In this document: positions 8,355 to 17,600 of the stretch, one piece after another
Layout: each line of letters starts with the position of its first letter
Position numbering within the stretch: the first letter of the stretch is position 1
NCBI GenBank assembly: GCA_930990065.1
Contig: CAKNOA010000003.1
Location: 1-64,000 of the forward strand
DNA length: 64,000 nucleotides
Direction: 5' to 3'
Origin: an uncultured Clostridia bacterium
Lineage (GTDB): Bacteria; Bacillota; Clostridia; Oscillospirales; Acutalibacteraceae
Notes under the pieces: model-generated
Told to the model about the DNA's origin: nothing
The model's database searches: none
What the model saw: the letters and a program-made list of their open reading frames with translations, nothing else
Made by a program: the position numbers and the translations under genes

Positions 8355-8383
8355 TTACTTGGCGGCGGGAAAACTGGTATAAT
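8355..8383 (+). promoter_or_regulatory. Promoter of the first zinc-ribbon gene
   Basis: TATAAT (8378-8383) with TGG extension and a weak TTACTT -35 box (8355-8360) at 17-base spacing. Confidence 0.55.
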
Positions 8384-8454
8384 CATGAGCAAAGAGGTTT
8401 GGTACATACACTGTATCACTTTTTTATTTTATTTACTTGAGGAGGTTATTTTCT

Positions 8455-9099
8455 ATGTTCTGTCCCCATTGCGGCAACAGCATAGCCGACAACACCAAGT
8501 TCTGTCCGTTCTGCGGCGCATCGACGGGCGCTTCGGATGCAGCGGCTCCCCAGACGAACCCGACGGCTTCGTACTCGGACCCCTACGCATCTCAGGCTCC
8601 TACCAACACTCCGCCTACTTACACCCCGCCGCAGCAGCCTTCCACCCCGCCCAGCTACATGCCGAACTTTAATGCAGCTGGCCTGGCCAAGGTTCCCAAA
8701 GCAAAATACACCAACATCGTAGCCATTATCGCTGCTGTGGTGTTCTTCATCTCCATGTTCCTGCCGTTTATCTCGGCATCGGCTATGGGCTTTACGCAAA
8801 GTGCTACGTTTATGGACTGCATTGCCACTGGTGATCCGCTGCTGGTCATCATGATCCTGTTCATGATTGTCATCATCATCCTGCAGGCCGCCAAAGCCCC
8901 GCAGGCTGCTACGATTGTGCTGGCCGCCCTTTCGCTTATCTTCTTGCTGATTGAAGTAGGCGTTGCCAACAGCATGGTAAGTGATTATTCGTCTATGGGC
9001 GTAAGCGTTTCCTATTCCTTCGGTTTCTGGCTGATGCTGCTGGCGCACATCGCTATCCTGGCATCGGGCCCGATTCACAAGGCGGTTGTCAAAAAATAA
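8455..9099 (+). CDS. Zinc-ribbon membrane protein, paralogue 1
   Basis: The 214-residue protein begins with a zinc ribbon (MFCPHCG ... FCPFCG, four cysteines in residues 3-23). A Pro/Thr/Ser/Ala-rich linker follows (about 25-75). Four hydrophobic segments come next: the first starts at IVAIIAAVVFFISMF, the last at YSFGFWLMLLAHIAIL. The start is at GGAGG spacing. The same architecture and the phrase ILQ(A/V)AKAPQ(A/P)ATIV recur in the next gene, so these are tandem duplicates. Function is unknown; the ribbon faces the cytoplasm if the first segment enters the membrane conventionally. Confidence 0.85.
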   Translation: MFCPHCGNSIADNTKFCPFCGASTGASDAAAPQTNPTASYSDPYASQAPTNTPPTYTPPQQPSTPPSYMPNFNAAGLAKVPKAKYTNIVAIIAAVVFFISMFLPFISASAMGFTQSATFMDCIATGDPLLVIMILFMIVIIILQAAKAPQAATIVLAALSLIFLLIEVGVANSMVSDYSSMGVSVSYSFGFWLMLLAHIAILASGPIHKAVVKK

Positions 9100-9114
9100 A
9101 ATGCTATTTTTTCT

Positions 9115-9144
9115 GGGGCTGTTATGAAAACAGCCCCTTTTTTT
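9115..9144 (+). terminator. Intrinsic terminator after paralogue 1
   Basis: GGGGCTGTT and AACAGCCCC followed by seven T residues. Confidence 0.9.
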
Positions 9145-9206
9145 ATTCACTTTGGAATCTATGTGCCACCCTTCGGGGTAGCTTTTTTGAGGAAAACAGG
9201 TTTTCT

Positions 9207-9235
9207 TTGCTTCCTTTGACAGGAACTGCTATAAT
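9207..9235 (+). promoter_or_regulatory. Promoter of zinc-ribbon paralogue 2
   Basis: TTGCTT (9207-9212), 17 bases, TATAAT (9230-9235). A TTGACA at 9216-9221 is too close to the -10 to pair with it. Confidence 0.6.
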
Positions 9236-9273
9236 GATAGGCATGTTATGTGTTTATTGAGGAGGTCCTTTTC

Positions 9274-9915
9274 ATGTTCTGTTCCCGTTGTGGCAAAACC
9301 ATACCTGGTACTTCTAAATTTTGCCCCTATTGTGGCGCTTCGGTATCCCCCGCTACGCCGCCGGTTTCTCACCCAAATGCTTATTCCCCTTTTACCAGAA
9401 CGCAACCTTCGTATTCGCATCCGCCCTATACGCAGCCCCTGGTAAAAAATCAAGCTTCAAAGGTGCGCTATACCAACTCCATCGCATTGCTGGGGGTGGC
9501 GGCCTTTGTCCTTTCCCTCTTCTTGCCGTTTTTAACCGTTTCGGGTATGGGTGAGCGTCAATCCGCCTCGTTTATCAATCTGTTTGCCCCCGACAGTCCT
9601 CTGGCCGTGATGATCCTTTTGCTGCTATGCATGGCTGTGATTCTTATACTGCAAGTGGCCAAAGCACCCCAGCCGGCTACCATAGTGATGGCGGTCCTTT
9701 CCCTGATTTTATTGCTCATTTTTGCGGGGATTATCAATAGCACCATACAGGACGCTGCGAGCGCCTATCAAGATAACGCAACCACGCTGTTTTATTATGG
9801 CATTACCGATGTCGACATCAGCTTTTTCTTTTCCGTTGGATTTTGGCTGATGCTCCTGTCGCACATCGTTATTTTGTTTTCGTCCCCCCTGCACAAAGCC
9901 ATAGCAAAAAAATAA
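9274..9915 (+). CDS. Zinc-ribbon membrane protein, paralogue 2
   Basis: A 213-residue homologue of the preceding gene: zinc ribbon FCSRCG ... FCPYCG, a Pro/Ser-rich linker with alternating TQP/SHP motifs, and four hydrophobic segments. The membrane half matches paralogue 1 in KVRYTNSIAL, FLPFLTVSGMG, AKAPQPATIVMAVLSLI and SVGFWLMLLSHIVILFSSPLHKA. It has an insertion before the last segment (about 170-190). It has its own promoter and GGAGG site; paralogue 3 follows with no obvious promoter and may be co-transcribed. Function unknown. Confidence 0.85.
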   Translation: MFCSRCGKTIPGTSKFCPYCGASVSPATPPVSHPNAYSPFTRTQPSYSHPPYTQPLVKNQASKVRYTNSIALLGVAAFVLSLFLPFLTVSGMGERQSASFINLFAPDSPLAVMILLLLCMAVILILQVAKAPQPATIVMAVLSLILLLIFAGIINSTIQDAASAYQDNATTLFYYGITDVDISFFFSVGFWLMLLSHIVILFSSPLHKAIAKK

Positions 9916-9971
9916 AGGGGGCTTTTAAAAGGAATCCCCTACCCGATACTTAGAAAGGAAGCGATAAAAGC

Positions 9972-10541
9972 ATGGTTTGTACGAAATGCGGCCATACCAT
10001 TCCCCAAAATAACCGGTTCTGCCCGTACTGCGGCACCCCGGTTCCCACGGTATCCAGTCATACCGTATCCCCCTCTGTCAGAAAGGAACACCCTGTTTTT
10101 TCCCAAGCCCGGTGGAAAAAAGAGTTAAAATTTCAAAAAGAACCGCAAAACGCCTTTGCATTAGCAGGGGGGCTTTTGTGTGTTGTCGCGCTTTTTCTTC
10201 CCTTTTTAACAGCTTCTTCCTCCGGTCTGCAGTACTCCCTTTCGCTCTTTGATACCGTTACACAAGTGGGCATGGATCTGGCCCTTTGGTTTTTGTTTCT
10301 GAGCATAGCTGCCATAATTGTACTGCAATTTTTGCGGCTTCCGCCCTTTATTTCCGCGGTGCTGGCCATTTTAGGCCTTGTGCTATTGATGATGGAAGTA
10401 ATCACCGCCCATGACACTATGCAGGCGTACACGCTTTCCGGCGTCACGATGTCGTATTCCTTTGGTTTCTATCTGCTGATCATAGCGTTGCTTCTGGTGC
10501 TATTTTCCGGTCCCATTCAAAATTGGAAGAAGCGCCATTAA
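9972..10541 (+). CDS. Zinc-ribbon membrane protein, paralogue 3
   Basis: 189 residues. A zinc ribbon (CTKCG ... FCPYCG) is followed by a shorter, basic linker (VRKEHPVFSQARWKKELKFQKE) instead of the proline-rich tails of paralogues 1 and 2, then four hydrophobic segments ending YSFGFYLLIIALLLVLFSGPIQNWKKRH. The closing SFGF(W/Y)L...SGPI(H/Q) pattern is shared with paralogue 1. The start follows AAAGGAAGCG. It sits 56 bases after paralogue 2. Function unknown; the divergence of the linker suggests specialisation. Confidence 0.83.
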   Translation: MVCTKCGHTIPQNNRFCPYCGTPVPTVSSHTVSPSVRKEHPVFSQARWKKELKFQKEPQNAFALAGGLLCVVALFLPFLTASSSGLQYSLSLFDTVTQVGMDLALWFLFLSIAAIIVLQFLRLPPFISAVLAILGLVLLMMEVITAHDTMQAYTLSGVTMSYSFGFYLLIIALLLVLFSGPIQNWKKRH

Positions 10542-10614
10542 CGGTCCCTTTTCATGGCTGCTGCCCACGTAAGGTAGCGGCCTTACTCTATCGATTTTAG
10601 AAGGAGACTTTTTC

Positions 10615-11832
10615 ATGTCCGTCCGCGGCAATACCCGTTTTACCTTTTACGCCTGTTATCTGGGGTACGTCTCCCAAGCGATTGTCAATAACTTTGTTCC
10701 CCTCTTATTTTTGACGTTGCAGGACACGTTTTCCCTTTCGCTTTCACAAATCACCTTGTTGACCACCGTCAATTTTGGCATTCAGCTGCTGGTGGATTTG
10801 CTTTCTGCCGGATTTGTGGACCGGATTGGGTACCGGGCCAGCGCCGTTCTGGCCCATGTGCTCATTGGGTTGGGACTGGTTGGGCTCACCATTCTGCCCG
10901 GCTGCTTTGCTAACCCCTATACCGGTTTACTTGCAGCCATTTGCCTGTATGCCATCGGCGGCGGGCTGACGGAAGTCCTCATCAGCCCCATTGTAGAAGC
11001 CTGCCCCGGGGAGGGGAAGGCCGCCGCCATGAGCCTGTTGCACTCTTTTTACTGCTGGGGCCATGTGTTTGTGGTGCTGCTGTCTACGGCCTTTTTCGTA
11101 CTTTTTGGCACCCAGTGCTGGACTTGGCTGGCGCTCGTGTGGGCCATTTTGCCTCTTGGCAACGCGGTGTTGTTTACCCAGGTCCCCATCTATTCCCTGA
11201 TGGAAAAAGGGGAACCCGGCATGCGCATTCCCGAGCTCTTACGCAGCCGGATTTTCTGGGTTCTGATGCTCTTGATGTTGTGCGCCGGGGCCAGTGAGCA
11301 GGGCATGAGCCAGTGGGCTTCTTCTTTCGCCGAATCGGGGCTGCACGTGAGCAAAACCGTGGGCGATCTGGCCGGTCCGTGCAGCTTTGCCGCCATGATG
11401 GGGCTTTCCCGGCTCCTATATGCCAAATTTGCCCACCGGCTGGCACTTTTCCGCGCCATGGCGTTGAGCACCGGTTTGTGTGTGGTGTGCTACTTGACCG
11501 CTGCCCTCTCTTCCCAAGCCGTGCTGGGGCTTCTGGGGTGTGCGCTGTGCGGGTTTTCCGTGGGCATTTTGTGGCCGGGTACCTTCAGCATGGCTGCCGC
11601 TGTACTGCGCCGGGGCGGTACCGCGCTGTATGCATTTTTGGCCCTGGCGGGCGACCTGGGGTGTTCCAGCGGCCCCACCACGGTGGGCTTCGCGGCCAGC
11701 GTAATGGGCGGCCAGCTGCGCAGCGGGCTGTTGTGCGCGATTCTCTTCCCCGCGCTGCTGTTTGTGGGGTTAGGGCTATACCACCGGTGCCGGAAGGGCT
11801 CTTGCCGCCCGGACCATTCCGTGTTACAATAA
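10615..11832 (+). CDS. MFS transporter
   Basis: A 405-residue major facilitator with about 12 hydrophobic segments. The loop DRIGYRASAV near residue 65 matches the MFS loop 2-3 signature, and the halves are joined by a central loop around 195-210 (SLMEKGEPGMRIPELLRSR). The type resembles the FucP/YbjJ-like group of sugar or small-molecule transporters (GFSVGILWPGTFSMAA in the second half), but the substrate cannot be assigned. The start follows AGAAGGAG. Only 40 bases separate it from the phosphodiesterase gene, so the two are probably one transcript ending at 12417-12453. Confidence 0.85.
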   Translation: MSVRGNTRFTFYACYLGYVSQAIVNNFVPLLFLTLQDTFSLSLSQITLLTTVNFGIQLLVDLLSAGFVDRIGYRASAVLAHVLIGLGLVGLTILPGCFANPYTGLLAAICLYAIGGGLTEVLISPIVEACPGEGKAAAMSLLHSFYCWGHVFVVLLSTAFFVLFGTQCWTWLALVWAILPLGNAVLFTQVPIYSLMEKGEPGMRIPELLRSRIFWVLMLLMLCAGASEQGMSQWASSFAESGLHVSKTVGDLAGPCSFAAMMGLSRLLYAKFAHRLALFRAMALSTGLCVVCYLTAALSSQAVLGLLGCALCGFSVGILWPGTFSMAAAVLRRGGTALYAFLALAGDLGCSSGPTTVGFAASVMGGQLRSGLLCAILFPALLFVGLGLYHRCRKGSCRPDHSVLQ

Positions 11833-11872
11833 GGCCACGCGATAACATGCATCCTGTGAAAGGGGACTTCCT

Positions 11873-12418
11873 ATGAAACTGCTAATTGCTTCGGATATTC
11901 ACGGCTCCGCCTTGTGGTGCCAAAAACTGTTGGATGCTTTCGAAAGAGAAGGCGCCGAAAAAATGCTGCTGCTGGGGGATTTTCTATACCACGGCCCCCG
12001 CAATGACTTGCCCGACGAATACAACCCCAAAAAGGTAATCGCCCTGCTTTCGGCGTACCAGGACCGTATTCTGGCCGTGCGCGGCAACTGCGACGGGGAT
12101 GTGGATCAAATGGTCCTGCCCTTCCCCATTATGGCCGAATACGCCGTGCTGCAGCTGGGCGGCCGTACGATCTATGCCACCCACGGGCACATATTCAACC
12201 CCCAAAACCGGCCGCCTCTGCAAAAGGGCGATATCCTGTTAAACGGCCACACCCATGTACCGGCTTTTCGGGAAGAAGACGGATTTTTCTACATGAACCC
12301 GGGCTCGGTCTCCATTCCGAAGGAAAACAGCTGCCACCAGTACATTTTGATGGATGGCAACACGTTTACCATGAAGGATATGGACGGGCAGATTTTGCAA
12401 AGCGTCACACTGGATTAA
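11873..12418 (+). CDS. yfcE: YfcE/MJ0936-type metallophosphodiesterase
   Basis: A 181-residue calcineurin-like phosphoesterase. Metal ligands are visible in SDIHG (Asp8, His10), LLGDFLYHGP, VRGNCDGDVD, THGH and GHTHVPAF, which is the full YfcE pattern. The family hydrolyses phosphodiesters such as bis-p-nitrophenyl phosphate in vitro; the natural substrate is not settled. It follows the MFS gene and precedes a strong bidirectional terminator. Confidence 0.92.
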   Translation: MKLLIASDIHGSALWCQKLLDAFEREGAEKMLLLGDFLYHGPRNDLPDEYNPKKVIALLSAYQDRILAVRGNCDGDVDQMVLPFPIMAEYAVLQLGGRTIYATHGHIFNPQNRPPLQKGDILLNGHTHVPAFREEDGFFYMNPGSVSIPKENSCHQYILMDGNTFTMKDMDGQILQSVTLD

Positions 12419-12453
12419 AAAAAGCGCCTTCCGTTTTCGGAAGGCGCTTTTTT
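12417..12453. terminator. Bidirectional intrinsic terminator
   Basis: GCGCCTTCCG and CGGAAGGCGC around TTTT, with A-run and T-run flanks. It serves the plus-strand phosphodiesterase and the minus-strand reductase cluster. Confidence 0.93.
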
Positions 12454-12471
12454 CGGCTTACACTATCGTTA

Positions 12472-13203
12472 TTAGATGACCATGCCGCCGTTGACCCCCA
12501 ACACCTGACCGGTAATAAACGAAGCGGCATCCGACGCTAAAAACACCGCCGCTTCTGCCACATCCGCGGGGGTACCAATGCGCATCAGGGGCGTTTCTTC
12601 CCGCAGTTCTTCCATGGTTTCCGGGGATAGAAAGCCGTTCATGGGGGTATCAATCACGCCGGGGGCGATGCAGTTGACCCGGATATGCGAAGGCCCTTCT
12701 TCTTTGGCCAAGGCTTTTGTCAGCCCGATGACCGCTGCTTTCGCGGCCGAGTAGGCCACTTCGCACGAGGCCCCCACCTGCCCCCACATGGAGCTGATAT
12801 TGATAATCGCCCCGCTCTGGCGGCGGATCATCCCGGGCAATACCGCCCGGCAGCACAGGAACACCCCGGTGACATCCACCGAAAAAAGATCGTTCCAATC
12901 CTGCAGCGTCAGATCGGTAAACAGTTTCTGCTGGGCAATCCCGGCGTTATTAACCAGTACGTCGACATGGGAAAATTCCCGTTCAGCCGCCTGTACCAGG
13001 GCGGTCACGTCCTCTTCCCGCCTTACATCTGCCGGTAGGCATAAACACGGACAGCCGTCTTCGCGCAGTTCTTCACACAGTGCCTGTGCTTCCCGCTCAT
13101 GAGTGTGGTATTGCAGGCACAGGGCATACCCGGCCCGGGCAAACGCCCGGGCCGTTTCTTTTCCAATCCCCTGGGACGCCCCGGTAATCAAAGCTGTTTT
13201 CAT
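12472..13203 (-). CDS. Short-chain dehydrogenase/reductase (FabG/YmfI-like)
   Basis: A 243-residue Rossmann-fold reductase with GASQGIG (8-14) for NADP(H), NNAG (85-88) and the catalytic Ser138, Tyr151 and Lys155. The position where FabG-type enzymes usually carry the tetrad asparagine reads Asp110 (SVDVTG). It may be a 3-oxoacyl-ACP reductase or the EF-P 5-aminopentanone reductase (YmfI); the lack of other fatty-acid genes and the RNA-modification neighbour favour the second slightly. It lies 17 bases downstream of rsmE in the same direction. Confidence 0.82.
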   Translation of the reverse strand: MKTALITGASQGIGKETARAFARAGYALCLQYHTHEREAQALCEELREDGCPCLCLPADVRREEDVTALVQAAEREFSHVDVLVNNAGIAQQKLFTDLTLQDWNDLFSVDVTGVFLCCRAVLPGMIRRQSGAIINISSMWGQVGASCEVAYSAAKAAVIGLTKALAKEEGPSHIRVNCIAPGVIDTPMNGFLSPETMEELREETPLMRIGTPADVAEAAVFLASDAASFITGQVLGVNGGMVI

Positions 13204-13220
13204 GACACACGGTTCCTTTC

Positions 13221-13952
13221 TTACTCCATATTGCCCGAAAGCAGCATCAAAGCGGTCAGTGCCGCCAGAGGGGCGGTTTCTGTGCGCAAAATGCGGGGCC
13301 CCAGGGTAGCGGTTTCGGCCCCGGCATCCTGCAGCACCTGCAAATCGGCTTCATCCAGCCCGCCTTCCGGCCCGATAAACACCGAAACCGTCTCGCCGGG
13401 GGTAAGGCTGTCCGCTAACTGCCGCAGGCTTTGGCCGCCGCCCTCATAAAATACCAGCACCCGCCCGGCTTTGGCGGCGCGCTCCACCGCTTTTTTCAGG
13501 GGCATGGGTTCCTGTACCGTGGGAATCCGTCCCCGCCCGCTCTGCTGGGCCGCTTCCCGGGCGATTTTCTGCCAGCGCACGGTTTTCTTCTTGGCTCCGG
13601 CCTCATCGGGCCGGGAAATACAGCGGCGCATCACGGTAGGGACAATCTCGATAGCCCCCAGTTCCACGCTTTTCTGCACGATCAGGTCCATTTTGTCGGA
13701 TTTAGGTACCCCCTGATAGAGCACCACCGGCAAATCGGGCTCGCTGTGGCTGGGGGCGCGATGCAGCACCGCGCCTTCCACCCGGTCAGGCCCAATCTGT
13801 TCGATCACACACACAGCGTCCATGCCGTTTCCATCGCACAGCGTCAGTTCTTCCCCCGGCTGCATGCGCAGGCTTTTGGCCGCATGGCGGGCGTTTTCTC
13901 CGGTGAGCACAAACCGGTCTCCGGCAAATTCCTCAGTAAAAAAGCGGGGCAT
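13221..13952 (-). CDS. rsmE: 16S rRNA m3U1498 methyltransferase
   Basis: A 243-residue SPOUT-class enzyme. It has the N-terminal PUA-like segment (MPRFFTEEF ... HAAKSLRMQPGEELTLCDGNG) and the knotted C-terminal domain with FIGPEGGLDEAD and LGPRILRTETAPLAAL, the diagnostic RsmE motifs that bind S-adenosylmethionine. Length is typical. It is the middle gene of a minus-strand run with the flavodoxin-fold reductase upstream (18-base gap) and the reductase downstream. Confidence 0.94.
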   Translation of the reverse strand: MPRFFTEEFAGDRFVLTGENARHAAKSLRMQPGEELTLCDGNGMDAVCVIEQIGPDRVEGAVLHRAPSHSEPDLPVVLYQGVPKSDKMDLIVQKSVELGAIEIVPTVMRRCISRPDEAGAKKKTVRWQKIAREAAQQSGRGRIPTVQEPMPLKKAVERAAKAGRVLVFYEGGGQSLRQLADSLTPGETVSVFIGPEGGLDEADLQVLQDAGAETATLGPRILRTETAPLAALTALMLLSGNME

Positions 13953-13969
13953 GGCCTTTCAAACTCCCT

Positions 13970-14593
13970 TCATCGGATAAAATTCGTAAAGATTTGCGGT
14001 TCCTGCTGGGGCTTTTCCACTTGGCCTTCGGCCACCTGCAAACAGCGCAGGAGCCAAGCGAGGTTATCCGCCAGCGTGCGCATGGTTTGTAACCCTTCTT
14101 CATCCCGGCGTACCTCTTCCGGCGTGTTGCCGTGCACGCTGTTCCAATACTGGCTGCTGACCACCGGCATGGAGGTAATCGTAAAATATTTATTCAGCCG
14201 GTCAAACGTTGCGCTGGCCCCACCCCGGCGGCAGCTGACAACCGCCGCCCCGGGCTTTAAGGCAAACGTCTTACCCGCGGCGTAAAACACCCGGTCCAGC
14301 AAACTGAGCAGCGAGCCGTTGGGCCCGGCATAATACACCGGGGAACCGATGACCACGGCGTCGGATTGCTGGATTTTTTCGATGCAGGCGTTTACGCCGT
14401 CTTTGTCGCCAAATACACATTTCCCCTTGCCCTTACAGGCGCCACAGGCTGTGCAGCCGCCAATGGGTTTCGCGCCAATCCAGAAGATTTCGCTTTCAAT
14501 GCCGCCGCGCAATAGCTGCCGCGAGACTTCCCACAACGCCGTATAGGTGCAGCCCTTTTCATGAGGACTGCCATTGATTAGTAAAACTTTCAT
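13970..14593 (-). CDS. Flavodoxin-family NAD(P)H-dependent FMN reductase
   Basis: A 207-residue flavodoxin-fold protein. LLINGSPHEKGCTY (4-17) is the FMN phosphate loop, and IGSPVYYAGPNGSLLSLLDR near 80-100 is typical of the iron-sulfur-flavoprotein/NADPH-dependent FMN reductase group. A cysteine cluster, GGCTACGACKGKGKC around 45-59, resembles but does not prove a metal or [4Fe-4S] site. Substrate unknown (quinone, disulfide or metal reduction are possible). The start follows AGGAA and the gene is 27 bases downstream of the ABC permease. Confidence 0.85.
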   Translation of the reverse strand: MKVLLINGSPHEKGCTYTALWEVSRQLLRGGIESEIFWIGAKPIGGCTACGACKGKGKCVFGDKDGVNACIEKIQQSDAVVIGSPVYYAGPNGSLLSLLDRVFYAAGKTFALKPGAAVVSCRRGGASATFDRLNKYFTITSMPVVSSQYWNSVHGNTPEEVRRDEEGLQTMRTLADNLAWLLRCLQVAEGQVEKPQQEPQIFTNFIR

Positions 14594-14620
14594 TTGATTT
14601 CCTTCCTGTCTATCATCGCC

Positions 14621-17600
14621 TCAATCCACCGATTTGAGCGATTCGACCATATTGATCTTTTTTAATTTGCGGTCGATGACCCGGTCTACAATCAGAGAAA
14701 ATAGCCACGTAATCACAGCGCTAATGATGAAACTAAGCACTTTTACCGTGTGGCCAAACATTACACTGTCGATTTCCACCGTATTGATTACAAAGCCGTG
14801 CAAGACCACCCCGAGCGCCAGCCCAAACACACAGCCAATCAAGGTGAGCAGTAGCGTTTCGCGGTAGACATAGGCATTGACTTCCCGGTCGGTAAAGCCC
14901 AACACTTTCATGGTAGCAATTTCCCGCTGGCGTTCGGTCACATTGATGTTTGTCAGGTTATACAGCACAATAAACGCCAGCATCCCGGCACACAGAATGA
15001 TAACCAGCACCACGTAATTCAGCGATTGCAGCATGCGGTCAAAATCGCTGGCATTTTGCTCAATATCGGCAAAGGTGGTGATGTCGTCGCTGCTCTTGAG
15101 CGCCCCTTCTACCACGCTTTCATGGTCGTCATCGGTAATCACCATCAGCCGGTTCATGGAGGGAGCGTGCCCGGTCACCTTTTCGTACACCTGCGGGGCC
15201 ATATAGATATAATCGTAAATATAGTGTTCCACCACACCGGTAACCTTCACGTCATAGTGTTTGTCATCCTCCGTGAAGGTGATGGTATCACCTGCCTGTA
15301 CCCCCAGTTTATTGCTGAGCTTTTCGCTGAGCAATACGCCGTCTTGATCAAACGGCACGGGCGTATGGCCTTCCCGGGTACGGAATGTGAGAAATTGGGT
15401 GGTTTTTTCCGTGTCTTCCGGTACCATCAAATACACGCTGTAGGTATCGCCCCCTGCCTTGCAGTCTACCATCACAGTCCGGCTGCGCAAATACTCGGCC
15501 TGGGTGCCCGCCAGTAACGAATCGGCCTGCGCGGATGTAAAACCTTCTTCCGTGGTGGCTTCGTACTGGTAGGTGGATAGTTCCCGGTATTCCAAATTGA
15601 CAATATCCGAAATCGAATCCTTAATGCCAAAGCCCGTTAAAAGCAGCGCCGTACAACCGGTGATCCCGGTTACCGTCATAATCAGCCGCTTTTTATACCG
15701 GAACAGGTTGCGCACCGTCACTTTGCGGGTAAACGACAGCCGCTTCCAGATAAACGGGATGTGTTCCAGCAGCACATGTTTGCCGGCTTTGGGCGCCCGC
15801 GGCATCATCAAGGTGGCGGGTACTTCCCGCAGATGATCCAGCACCGCAAAAATCGTGGCCGCCAGAGTACTCACCATAAAAATCAGCAGCGCCCAAAACG
15901 CCATATCAAACCGGAACGGCGAATGTAGATCCGGTACCGTGTACATCAGCCGGTAGGCATTCCACACCACCTGCGGCAGGGCAAAAAAGCCAATGGCCGG
16001 GCCGATCAAGCACCCGAGCACCGTGGGGACCGAGGCGTACCACAGGTATTTGGACAAAATCCGTCCGCTGCCATACCCCAGCGCCTTATACGTACCGATC
16101 AGCACCCGTTCTTCTTCCACATACCGGGTCATGGTCGTCAGTACCACCAGCACGGCCACCAGGAAGAAAATCACCGGGAACACGGTACACAGGGAATCGA
16201 GCCGCTGGGAATCCTGCTTCATGCTGGCAAACCCCACATTGGCGTCCCGGTCCAGTACGTACCATTCCCCTTCGCCGATGTCATCCACCTGTTTTTGTGC
16301 GTCTTCCAGCTCCTCGGCCCCTTTTTGCAGCTCCTCTTCGGCGGTCTTTTTCCCGTCTTCCCATTCCTTCCGTTTTTCTTCCAGGGTCGCGCGGGCTTCT
16401 TCCAGCTGGCTTTCGCCGTCGGCTGTCTGCTCTTTGGCCTGCATCAGCGCCAGCAGCCCATCCTGATACGCCTGATCACCGGCCCGCAGCTCTTCGTAAC
16501 TCGCTTGCAGCGTTTCTTCCGCCGCGGCGAGCTCTTCTTCGGCATCGGCCGCCTGCTGCTCATAGGTCTGCCGGGCCTGTTGCAGCTGCTCCTTGGCCGC
16601 CGCCAGTTCCCCTTCGGCTTCTTTGAGCTGTGCCTTAGTGTCGCTGTAGGTTTTTTCCATGTCTTGCACCATGGTGATGAGATCCGCCGCTTCTTTGGGC
16701 AGCTTCTCTTCATACGATGCCAGCACCGACAGCCATGTGTCTATATCCTCCTCGGAGGGCTCTTCGGCATTTTGCACCCATTGCTGTACTTGCTGGATGG
16801 CGGCCGCCACCTCTGGGGGCATATCCGGCGAATCGGTGGGGATGGCGGCGATCACTTTCAGCAGCTGCTGTTCCAGAGATTCCAACTGCTCCTGCTGCTG
16901 CGACAGCGTGGATACCGCAGTTTCATATGTGGCCGACTGCACTTCATACGCCGTTTCCCCGTCTTCCAGCTGGATGCGGGCGCTTTCCAGCGCTTCTTCC
17001 GCTTCCTCCCTTTTTTGCTCCAAGGCCTCTTTGCCGGCATCATACTGATCCCATCCATCGGCAAGCTGTTTTTTAGTATCCTCAAGCGTTTTTTCGTTTG
17101 TTTCAATTTCTTCTTGGGCCTTTTGGAGAGTATCGGCTTGTTTATCCAGCTCTTCCTGGCCGTCTATGAGTTGCTGCTCGGCTTCGTCGAGCTGCTGAGT
17201 GACTTCCTCTTTCTGGTCTTCATACTCTTTAGTCGCTTTATCCAGTTCTTCCTGAGCGCTGCTGACCAGTTCTTCCCGGCGCTGTGGCGCCCGGGTATCC
17301 GCCAAATCTTCCAACCGGCCGGTAACCGCCGAAACCGTGTCCTCATATTCGCCCGAAAAAGCATCCATATCCCGGGCGCCATCCACTGTCAGAAGCAAAT
17401 CGGTATAAAAGCCCACGGTGAATTCGTCGGGCAGCACGTAGGCATACAGGCCCACCCGCCCGCTGCCAATGGAGCTGGTCCCCAGGGAAAACGACAAGTA
17501 GTATGGAGTTTCCACGAGCCCCACAATGGTATAGGAATCGGCCTGCAGCCCGGTATCCGTTTCGTCGCCATTGTCCTCTTCGGTAACCAGCTGCAGTTTG

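Noticed and set aside
9216..9235. TTGACA next to TATAAT as a consensus promoter
   Set aside because: Only 8 bases separate them; the -35 at the correct 17-base distance is TTGCTT.
10554..10582. GGCTGCTGCC/GGTAGCGGCC hairpin before the MFS gene as a terminator
   Set aside because: It contains wobble pairs and no T-run follows; it may be incidental.
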